NCBI GenBank assembly: GCA_001730065.1
Contig: MDLE01000002.1
Span: forward strand, 1 to 37,367
Reading direction: 5' to 3'
DNA from: Rickettsiales bacterium (ex Bugula neritina AB1)
GTDB taxonomy: Bacteria > Pseudomonadota > Alphaproteobacteria > CAJXXZ01 > UBA1459
Length of the DNA: 37,367 nucleotides
Part shown: piece by piece, positions 31,265 through 37,367 of the stretch
Position numbering within the stretch: the first letter of the stretch is position 1
Layout: each line of letters starts with the position of its first letter
Notes under the pieces: model-generated
What the model was told of the DNA's origin: nothing
Databases searched by the model: none
What the model saw: only the letters and a program-made list of their open reading frames with translations
Made by a program: the position numbers and the translations under genes

Positions 31265-31656
31265 TGAATTTTATTGGCGTTGATATTAGTAAAAATTATA
31301 TAGGTTTTAGTGTAAATATTTGTAATACTAATATCTGTTCACCTTTGTGTATTATTAAAAATAAAAAAATAATTTTTATGGAAAAGTTAAAAGAAATTAA
31401 AGAATATTATAAAGATGTTTTCTTTGTAATTGGTATACCTGATAAAAAAATACATGAATATAATCATATATTTATTAAAAATTTCACTCATAGATTTAGA
31501 AGTTTATTACAGCCTTTTGATTTTACGAATGAAAATTATACAACTTTTTTATCAAAATCCTTTAATATAGATAAAAAAAAAAGAACAGATGATATTGCTT
31601 CTTCTTTATTTTTAAAAGACTATTTATTAGAAAAAAAAATTATAAATATAAGTTGA
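31264..31656 (+). CDS. ruvX: YqgF/RuvX-type pre-16S rRNA nuclease
   Basis: YqgF is an RNase H-fold protein implicated in 16S 5'-end maturation (also called a putative Holliday junction resolvase). The 130-residue product has FIGVDISKNYIGFSV with the first Asp, FFVIGIPDKK matching the family VVGLP strand, and KKRTDDIASSLFLKDYL with the final Asp. The middle acidic region is weak. Translation is coupled to rpmH by a one-base overlap. Its 3' end overlaps the converging uppP-like gene by 17 bp, and its stop is TGA. Confidence 0.85.
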   Translation: MNFIGVDISKNYIGFSVNICNTNICSPLCIIKNKKIIFMEKLKEIKEYYKDVFFVIGIPDKKIHEYNHIFIKNFTHRFRSLLQPFDFTNENYTTFLSKSFNIDKKKRTDDIASSLFLKDYLLEKKIINIS

Positions 31657-32377
31657 TGATACCTATTATAGAATATATCAAACGACCTATAATAGATAAT
31701 AGTAAAATATTTTTAAGATATTTATAAAAATATTTTTCTCCTTTAACAAATAATAAAAAAATTATAATATTCACTATTATTAAAGAAAAATATTTTTCTC
31801 TAATAGTTGTAATAATTAGATTTTTTTCCATATATCCAGCACCTATAAGCAAAGGTACACTACAAATTAAAGTATATATATAAGCATTAACCAAAGAAAC
31901 TTTATAATATAATAATACTATTAAATAAGTTCCCATACGACTAACACCCTGTAATTGATGACTTAATATATTCACAAAAGCCAGCATTAATGTAGTTTTG
32001 TAGCTAATAATATCATCAAATTCTCCTAGATTTTTTATAACATATGTATTATCTTCACTATTTAATAAAATACTTAAAAGTAATAAAATACTATTTATAA
32101 TACTAATTATAAAACATTTTTTAAAAGATATTAATTTTAAAAAAACAACTAATACAGATGGCAAGGTTGTAAGTAGAATTTTATAAATTACAAAAAGTAA
32201 TTTTTTATTGATTCGTAATATATCATTAAAATACTTATAAAAATAAAATATAAATATAAAAATCCCAGAAAAAAAATGTAAAAAATATTTATTATTTATA
32301 TTAAAAAAAATCAATAATAAACTAGAACTAACAGGTAGTAGTTCTAAAAATATATGTAAAATAATTAAAAGAATCAT
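31640..32377 (-). CDS. degenerate undecaprenyl-diphosphatase (UppP/BacA family)
   Basis: The 245-residue polytopic protein has the family's LELLPVSSS (usual EFLPVSSTGH) at the N-terminus and QGVSRMGTYLI (usual PGxSRSGxTI) after residue 140, with several membrane helices. The second catalytic Glu and the Arg are kept. The first Glu is replaced by His8 and the His of SSTGH by Leu, so the active site is incomplete. UppP normally recycles the lipid carrier for peptidoglycan. This copy may be failing or repurposed. Its ATG overlaps the frr stop. Confidence 0.7.
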   Translation of the reverse strand: MILLIILHIFLELLPVSSSLLLIFFNINNKYFLHFFSGIFIFIFYFYKYFNDILRINKKLLFVIYKILLTTLPSVLVVFLKLISFKKCFIISIINSILLLLSILLNSEDNTYVIKNLGEFDDIISYKTTLMLAFVNILSHQLQGVSRMGTYLIVLLYYKVSLVNAYIYTLICSVPLLIGAGYMEKNLIITTIREKYFSLIIVNIIIFLLFVKGEKYFYKYLKNILLLSIIGRLIYSIIGIINLYL

Positions 32378-32874
32378 TATTTTAATAACATATCTAATTT
32401 TAATTGATATTCCTGAAGGGATTTATCAAAACTTTTCTCTAATGTTTTTTTTTCACTATCACTTTTTATATTTTTTTTCACATAATTGAAATATTTTTGA
32501 CGATTAGTTCTATAATAAATCTTTGCTTCTTCTATTTGTTGTTTTGCTTTTTTTTTTCCTAATAATTTATTTTCTTCAAAGTTTAAAAGTTCTCCTTCAA
32601 TAGATTTATCAACAATTTTAAAAAAATAATTTTGATGATTTTTTTCTAAAAATTCCAATAAATTTTTTATATTTACTTTATTACTTGTGGGTTGAAATAT
32701 AATTTTTTTTTTATTTACGACTTCTATTAAACATGTTTGTTTAATTTTTTTATCTTGAAACTTAATATTTTCAAAAAGTTCTTTTGTTACTTTATCGGAC
32801 AAAATCAATGCTACTTTTTGTTGGGTATCAATTAATATTTCTTCGAAATCTTTTTTTATTTTTTCTAAATCCAT
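32377..32874 (-). CDS. frr: ribosome recycling factor, divergent
   Basis: RRF works with EF-G to split post-termination ribosomes. The 165-residue product has the RRF helical pattern: an N-terminal helix (DLEKIKKDFEEILIDTQQKVALIL) and a C-terminal pair of long helices (KAKQQIEEAKIYYRTNRQKYFNYVKKNI ... FDKSLQEYQLKLDMLL). These match the family's ARVAIRNIRRDA...LTDxYIKKID. It is about 20 residues short and lacks the usual RTGRAxP segment after helix 1. pyrH is not beside it. Identity rests on pattern rather than strict motifs. Confidence 0.68.
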   Translation of the reverse strand: MDLEKIKKDFEEILIDTQQKVALILSDKVTKELFENIKFQDKKIKQTCLIEVVNKKKIIFQPTSNKVNIKNLLEFLEKNHQNYFFKIVDKSIEGELLNFEENKLLGKKKAKQQIEEAKIYYRTNRQKYFNYVKKNIKSDSEKKTLEKSFDKSLQEYQLKLDMLLK

Positions 32875-32968
32875 ATATACATTATATATATATCATTTAT
32901 AGGAAGTAAATAAATATAAACTATAAAAATTTTTTTTTATATATCAAAAATACTATAATAAAAATGTG

Positions 32969-33232
32969 ATGAATGAAAATATAAATGTAAACTTCAAAGA
33001 TAATAAACTACACATTGAGGGATTAGTAGCTTTAAGATCTCTTCAGAAATATATTACTAGTTTAGGAGACAATGATATTAATAAATATACACATGGTTTA
33101 ATGTTAATGCAAAAAAATATTGATATTCTTTTAAGAACTATTATATATAATCCTTATTCTTCAATACCTACGGATCTAGCAGAGTTATATAATTTTATTC
33201 AAGATCTTGATAAACGTACTACTAATCTATAA
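32969..33232 (+). CDS. small protein of unknown function
   Basis: The 87-residue soluble, mostly helical protein contains HIEGLVALRSLQKYITSL and LMLMQKNIDILLRTIIYNP. I do not recognise it. An in-frame GTG lies immediately before the ATG. It is divergent from frr and ends exactly where the converging rmuC begins (no gap), which argues that it is a real, constrained gene. Confidence 0.6.
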   Translation: MNENINVNFKDNKLHIEGLVALRSLQKYITSLGDNDINKYTHGLMLMQKNIDILLRTIIYNPYSSIPTDLAELYNFIQDLDKRTTNL

Positions 33233-34525
33233 TTAAATTTCATTACTTTTTAAGACAGGTAAAGAAGGAAAATATTTAATACGTATTTCTTCAAGACTAC
33301 CACTTATTTCTTTTTCTAGATTAGTAATTTTTTGAAAATTTTTATTAAAATGTTCAATATCTTTACCAAAATCATATAAAATATTTAAAATTTTAAAAAT
33401 AGAATTATATAAAAACTCTGTTTGATTCTTTATATCTTCTGATTCTTCTGTAAATTTAAAACGACTCCAGGTGGTGGCAATTATTTTTAAAAGAGGAATT
33501 AATGTTAGAGGTGTGCATATTACTACATTTAATTTATAAGCATGTTCAATAATATTTACATCCTCCTCTAAAACACGAAATAAAAAATCCTCATTTGGTA
33601 AAAACATAATAACCATTTCTGGAGAATTTTGAAATTGTTCCCAATATTTTTTATTTCCTAGATTTGTAATATGGTTTTTTACACCTCTATAATATTCTCT
33701 TTGAAATTTTTTACGTTCTTCTTCATTAGCATAATTAGTCATTTTAATGTAAGAAGATAAAGGTGTTTTCGCGTCAATAACAATTTTTGTATTTTCAGGT
33801 AAAGAAATCACCATATCAGGACGTAAAATACCATCTTCCGTTACAAATTGTACTTGTTCTTGAAAATCACAATAAGGTAATAACCCCGCCATTTCTATAA
33901 GACGTTTAAGTTGAATTTCTCCCCAATTACCTGCCATTTTACTAGATGATGTCATTTTGAAAGTAATATTTTTCAGTTCCTGTTGTGCTTGTGATAAATT
34001 CATTAAAGATTCTTTAATACGCTCATTAGAAGTAATACGATCTTTTTCTAGAACTTCTGTTTTTTCTTTAAAATCTTTTAAGGATAATAATAAAGGATCT
34101 AATATATTTTTTAAGTTACTTTTATCTTGTTGATGACGTTCATTAATTTGTGAAAAAAAATTATTTATACGTCCTAAAAACATATCCGTTTGTTTATTAA
34201 GAGTACTATTAGAAAGATCCATAAATGTATTATGCATATTATTAATAAAATTTTCCTGATATTTTATTTTTTCTTTAATTTGAATATTTTCTTTTATTAA
34301 TTTGTTATTTTCTTCTTTTAAATTTATAATACGATTTTTATACTTCCATATATTTTGTAAAAAAAAAAAAGTTAATAACAGTGCTTCTAATAGAAATAAT
34401 ATAAATATCCAAAATAACCACATAATATATTTAATGATATCATATATAAAATAATTATTAAGTATGTCTAATATATCTATGTTTTTATTTTTTATAAAAT
34501 TTAGATAAAGATAAAATAAATTCAT
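33233..34525 (-). CDS. rmuC: DNA recombination protein RmuC
   Basis: The RmuC family has a nuclease-like core and limits DNA inversions in E. coli. The 430-residue product has an N-terminal membrane helix (WLFWIFILFLLEALLLTFFF), a long coiled coil and then the conserved core: MAGNWGEIQLKRLIEMAGL, RPDMVISLPENTKIVIDAKTPL, MVIMFLPNEDFL and VVICTPLTLIPLLKIIATTW. An in-frame ATG at 34423 just before the membrane helix is an equally plausible start. Confidence 0.95.
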   Translation of the reverse strand: MNLFYLYLNFIKNKNIDILDILNNYFIYDIIKYIMWLFWIFILFLLEALLLTFFFLQNIWKYKNRIINLKEENNKLIKENIQIKEKIKYQENFINNMHNTFMDLSNSTLNKQTDMFLGRINNFFSQINERHQQDKSNLKNILDPLLLSLKDFKEKTEVLEKDRITSNERIKESLMNLSQAQQELKNITFKMTSSSKMAGNWGEIQLKRLIEMAGLLPYCDFQEQVQFVTEDGILRPDMVISLPENTKIVIDAKTPLSSYIKMTNYANEEERKKFQREYYRGVKNHITNLGNKKYWEQFQNSPEMVIMFLPNEDFLFRVLEEDVNIIEHAYKLNVVICTPLTLIPLLKIIATTWSRFKFTEESEDIKNQTEFLYNSIFKILNILYDFGKDIEHFNKNFQKITNLEKEISGSLEEIRIKYFPSLPVLKSNEI

Positions 34526-34699
34526 CTATATAAACAAATCTTAAAATAAAATGATATTATACCAAATAAAAATTTTATAATTGTAATAATATAAATTAAA
34601 TCTATTTTTTATATTTTTGATGATATTTAATAACTTTGATTTTTGTGATTTATATGTTATTTATTGTATTATTGTTTCATTATAATTATAGTAGTTGAT

Positions 34700-34954
34700 A
34701 TGAAGTAAAAGAATACAATAAAGAACAAAATTTTGAACCACAAAGTAAAAGAATACAATAAAGAACAAAATTTTGAACCACAAGTATTTGGTGATAGTGA
34801 AAAACAAGAAAAAGTAATACCAGTAAAATCAGAAGGATATTTTGATGTTGGAATTGAAAGTAACTTAAAAAACAAATATCCAACTCAAACATATAAACCA
34901 AGAAAATCTGGTGGTTATATTGAAGTAGAAAGAAAAGGAAAAATATATCATTAG
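34700..34954 (+). pseudogene. broken small gene with disrupted start
   Basis: An ATG at 34700 meets a stop after two codons. From 34744 on, a good coding-like frame continues to TAG at 34954, including QVFGDSEKQEKVIPVKSEGYF and a C-terminal GGYIEVERKGKIYH. A perfect 40-bp tandem duplication (not a multiple of 3) throws the upstream part out of frame. A TTG at 34733 could start a 73-residue protein, but there is no ribosome site. It is probably a recent casualty; the original function is unknown. Confidence 0.45.
34704..34783 (+). repeat. 40-bp perfect tandem duplication
   Basis: Two identical 40-bp copies (34704-34743 and 34744-34783) lie at the start of the broken small gene and shift its frame. 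Confidence 0.95.
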
Positions 34955-35071
34955 TTACTTTTGTTTTTATCAATTATATATAAAAAAAAATGATTTAAAA
35001 ATTTAGTATAACCTTATTAAAGCGCAATTCGCAATTATTAAAACACCTATATTTTTTTATTATTTACCTAT

Positions 35072-35119
35072 ATTGTTTTATTGTTTTATTGTTTTATTGT
35101 TTTATTATTTTATTGTTTT
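35072..35119 (+). repeat. 8-bp microsatellite upstream of the second giant gene
   Basis: Six tandem units of attgtttt (the fifth is attatttt) end 32 bp before the ATG of the following gene. The last TTGTTT sits at the -35 position of a candidate promoter, so copy-number change could alter transcription. Confidence 0.9.
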
Positions 35120-35141
35120 ATATGTTTTTTATTGGTATAAT
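35113..35141 (+). promoter_or_regulatory. candidate promoter of the second giant gene
   Basis: TTGTTT (35113-35118) and a perfect TATAAT (35136-35141) are spaced by 17 bp. The -35 half lies inside the last repeat unit. The -10 is 10 nt before the ATG, which predicts a nearly leaderless mRNA. TATAAT matches are common in such AT-rich DNA; the exact spacing is the stronger point. Confidence 0.4.
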
Positions 35142-35151
35142 TTAATTTAAT

Positions 35152-37367
35152 ATGAAAATAAAAAGATTACAATTTAATATAACACCACTAATTTGTATAC
35201 TATTTTTATGCTTAGGTAATTTTTCTTATAGTAGTTCAAAAAAAAATAAAACTAAACCAAGTGAGATGATTAATAATGTTCATCAAAATACAGATATTCA
35301 AGATATTCAAGAGATTAAAAAAAATTTAGCATCAGAATTAGAAAAAAAAACAACAATTTTTCAAAAGATAAATGAATGTGATGTAGAATTAAAATCTAAA
35401 ATAAAAATTTTTTTAAAAGACAAAATAATTGACGACGAAATAATTAAAATTGACAACCAAAAATCGTCAACAAAAAACCAAAAATCGTCAACAAAAAACC
35501 AAAAATCGTCAACAAAAAACCAAAAAGAAATAGAAGAAAATTTTTTTATAGATGTAATTAATAATTTTATAGATCAATCTTTTTTTTATAAAAATATTAA
35601 AATATATTATGTAGCAAAAATAATAGAAAAATATACAGTTAAAGATTCTGAACAAACAACTTTAATAGAAGATCATATAAATGATATTTTTGAATCAGAG
35701 GAATGGAAATTATTTCTAAATCCACTAATATTATGTTTTAAAGAATGTTTTAAAGAAAAACTATCCTCATTGTCTAAAGAAATAAGCAGCAAAACAAATA
35801 AAGAAAAAAGAACAATAGAAACAACAATAAGACAAGAAATAGAAAAAAATGTAAGACTAGTATACCCAACAAAAAAAATAGAAGAAATAGAAAAAATAGA
35901 CAAAAAATTTTTTATTAGTTGTGCAGAATTGATTTTTCAAAAAAAAATTATCAATAAATTCAACAAAAAAATATTTCAATACATTTCAGACCACAACATC
36001 TTACAAAATAATTCTTTTGTTAGTTATGTCGAAGAAAAATTAAGCAAATTCACAAAAAAAAAAGAAGATTCACCTATTAAAGATTTTTATATTTCATTTA
36101 TTGATTCTTTAGATCAAGATTTTGAAAACATATTACAAAACATAAATAAAAAATTGCCACAAATTTTAGATCAAGAAGATTCAACAGACGAAGACATACA
36201 AAAAGTAATAGAAGCAATAGAAGAAGAACTACAAAAAAACAACAAAGCAATAGAAAAAGAACTACAAAAAAAAAAAAAAAAAAAAATAAAGAACAATCAA
36301 TCAAAATGTTTTAAATCAAAATATTGTGGTGTTTTCACATCAATAATAATAATAGTGATTTGGAGCTGCTATATCTTAAAATATAATGAAAATCATAATA
36401 ATACTGCAATTGCTGTATATCATGGAAATCATGGAAATATTTGTGAAATACCTCAAATTTGTGAAATACCTCAAATTTGTGAAATACCGACTCAAGATCA
36501 TTATAAAGAAATACATGGAAATATTTCTGAAATACCGACTCAAGATCATTATAAAGAAATAGATTCAACAGAATTTAATTATTTTGAATTTATTTGTTTA
36601 AGTATATTCAACATTTTCTTAATGCAATTCATTAAATATAGATATAATGAATATAATCAAAGAAAAAATAATCCAAATTCTACAAATCCTACAGATCCTA
36701 TAAAAATAGATCCTACAAATTCTACAAATTCTACAAATTCTACAAATTCTACAAATCCTACAAATCATAAAAAAAATAATAAATTATTAGATAAAATACA
36801 TAAAAATAAAACCATACTATCAAACATACTACTTTATTCTCCATTATTATTCTCCTTCATTTACTTATTATCAAAATTAAATAATAATGAAAATAATAAT
36901 GAAAATAATACTAAAGATAATAATACTGAAAATAATACTAAATTTACTTTTGTTTTTTTTAATCAATCTTTATCTTTGCTTAATCAATCTTTATCTTTGC
37001 TTAATCAATCTTCGCTTCATCAATCTTTGCTTCATCAATCTTTATCTTTGCTTAATCAATCTTTATCTTTGCTTCGTCAATCTTTGATTAATCAATCTTT
37101 GCTTAATCAATCTGTATCTTTGCTTAATCAATCTGTATCTTTGCTTAATCAATCTTTATCTTTGCTTAATCAATCTTCGCTTAATCAATCTTCGCTTAAT
37201 CAATCGCTTAATCAATCGCTTAATCAATCGCTTAATCAATCTTTATCTTTGCTTTATCAATCTTTGCTTAATCAATCTTCGCTTAATCAATCTTTGCTTT
37301 ATCAATCTTTGCTTAATCAATCGCTTAATCAATCTTTATCTTTGCTTAATCAATCTTTATCTTTGCT
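35152..37367 (+). CDS. second giant repeat-rich membrane protein, 3' end beyond window
   Basis: The frame from ATG 35152 has no stop through the window end: 738 complete codons, checked codon by codon. It starts with a clear signal peptide (MKIKRLQFNITPLICILFLCLG, then FSYSS). A Lys/Glu-rich helical region runs to about residue 390. Hydrophobic segments lie near 391-411, 478-497 and 554-576. From residue 604 an array of NQS-type repeats begins. Between these are other in-frame repeats: NQKSSTK x3, CEIPQI x2, a 48-bp EIPTQDHYKEI repeat, and NST/NPT triplets. No family is recognised. In general design it resembles the giant gene at 214-5259. A function at the cell surface or in the host is inference. 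Confidence 0.8.
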   Translation, partial: MKIKRLQFNITPLICILFLCLGNFSYSSSKKNKTKPSEMINNVHQNTDIQDIQEIKKNLASELEKKTTIFQKINECDVELKSKIKIFLKDKIIDDEIIKIDNQKSSTKNQKSSTKNQKSSTKNQKEIEENFFIDVINNFIDQSFFYKNIKIYYVAKIIEKYTVKDSEQTTLIEDHINDIFESEEWKLFLNPLILCFKECFKEKLSSLSKEISSKTNKEKRTIETTIRQEIEKNVRLVYPTKKIEEIEKIDKKFFISCAELIFQKKIINKFNKKIFQYISDHNILQNNSFVSYVEEKLSKFTKKKEDSPIKDFYISFIDSLDQDFENILQNINKKLPQILDQEDSTDEDIQKVIEAIEEELQKNNKAIEKELQKKKKKKIKNNQSKCFKSKYCGVFTSIIIIVIWSCYILKYNENHNNTAIAVYHGNHGNICEIPQICEIPQICEIPTQDHYKEIHGNISEIPTQDHYKEIDSTEFNYFEFICLSIFNIFLMQFIKYRYNEYNQRKNNPNSTNPTDPIKIDPTNSTNSTNSTNSTNPTNHKKNNKLLDKIHKNKTILSNILLYSPLLFSFIYLLSKLNNNENNNENNTKDNNTENNTKFTFVFFNQSLSLLNQSLSLLNQSSLHQSLLHQSLSLLNQSLSLLRQSLINQSLLNQSVSLLNQSVSLLNQSLSLLNQSSLNQSSLNQSLNQSLNQSLNQSLSLLYQSLLNQSSLNQSLLYQSLLNQSLNQSLSLLNQSLSL
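35455..35517 (+). repeat. 21-bp coding repeat (NQKSSTK x3)
   Basis: Three perfect 21-bp units are followed by a partial fourth, in frame within the second giant protein gene. Confidence 0.95.
36442..36561 (+). repeat. 18-bp and 48-bp coding repeats (CEIPQI; EIPTQDHYKEI)
   Basis: Two copies of tgtgaaatacctcaaatt start at 36442 and 36460. A 48-bp unit starting at 36481 and 36529 (second copy partial) repeats EIPTQDHYKEI. All are in frame, between the first and second hydrophobic segments. Confidence 0.9.
36673..36771 (+). repeat. 9-bp coding repeat (NST/NPT/DPT)
   Basis: A run of 9-bp units of type aattctaca and aatcctaca encodes Asn-Ser-Thr or Asn-Pro-Thr triplets between the second and third hydrophobic segments. 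Confidence 0.9.
36961..37367 (+). repeat. mixed 12/15/21-bp coding satellite (NQSL, NQSSL/NQSLL, NQSLSLL)
   Basis: Twenty-four consecutive in-frame units are present, the last cut by one base at the window end: ten of 7 residues, ten of 5 and four of 4. Gln-Ser is invariant, and the first residue is Asn in 19 units and His, Tyr or Arg in five. The array continues beyond the window. The coding strand switches from purine-rich to pyrimidine-rich at its start. Confidence 0.95.

Noticed and set aside
34669-34973. Two minus-strand frames of 68 and 95 codons
   Set aside because: They are antisense to the broken small gene and its 40-bp duplication; low-complexity Phe/Leu composition.
35673-36568. 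Minus-strand frames of 68-77 codons rich in Phe/Leu (35673-35903, 36098-36304, 36335-36568)
   Set aside because: They are antisense shadows of the purine-rich second giant gene.
36887-37087. Plus-strand 66-codon frame reading INLYLCL repeats
   Set aside because: It is the +1 frame of the same repeat array, lacks a ribosome site and ends within the array; the frame from 35152 explains the sequence better.
36961-37367. Array considered as CRISPR or as replication iterons
   Set aside because: There are no unique spacers, the units are contiguous and of three lengths all divisible by three, and the frame stays open, so a coding repeat is the simplest reading.

Overview
The window reads as chromosome of a genome-reduced, very AT-rich bacterium, most likely an intracellular alphaproteobacterial symbiont, with Holosporales-like lineages as a reasonable guess. 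Four things point there: strong A/T bias with Lys/Asn/Ile-rich proteins; tightly packed housekeeping genes with broken-up ancestral operons; a major capsid protein and head-tail connector resembling the Rhodobacter-type gene transfer agent (GTA), a vertically inherited alphaproteobacterial element; and a type VI secretion spike (VgrG). The rRNA genes are linked in the classical order 16S-tRNA-Ile-tRNA-Ala-23S, unlike typical Rickettsiales, where 16S is split from 23S. The standard genetic code fits, because ruvX ends in TGA and Trp is TGG. No CRISPR array, insertion sequence or integrase was seen.

Layout. 1-5259: a giant 1681-residue membrane-anchored repeat protein. 5256-7592: vgrG on the opposite strand, overlapping it tail to tail. 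7736-13177: informational genes (dnaX, rplA, rplK, gatC, rpsG, fusA). 13272-18573: two or three GTA-like genes on the plus strand, interrupted by a minus-strand block (small membrane protein, rpsB, tgt, trmB). 18583-22053: a minus-strand run of smpB, RNase J, a degenerate receiver protein and an eroded rplS-like reading frame. 22248-27189: the minus-strand rRNA operon with two encoded tRNAs, recognisable 16S and 23S precursor stems and no 5S gene. 27264-34525: ileS, cca, rpmH, ruvX, a degenerate uppP, frr, an unknown small gene and rmuC. 34526-37367: a broken small gene, a tandem-repeat promoter region, and a second giant repeat protein gene that is still open at the window end.

How it fits together. 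The core is translation and RNA metabolism: ribosomal proteins, EF-G, RRF, SmpB, IleS, GatC, CCA-adding enzyme, Tgt, TrmB and RNase J. Many of these are shortened or have lost otherwise near-invariant motifs. Set against this erosion are large, actively changing genes at both ends. The first has six related ~250-residue modules and a nearly identical 720-bp tandem duplication whose differences cluster as amino-acid replacements. The second contains several kinds of in-frame tandem repeat and ends in an array of 4-, 5- and 7-residue units (NQSL, NQSSL/NQSLL, NQSLSLL) running off the window. These two genes, which look like exported membrane proteins, are the best candidates for an undescribed host-interaction or surface-variation system. 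The retained but simplified GTA-like capsid gene is the next most interesting feature.
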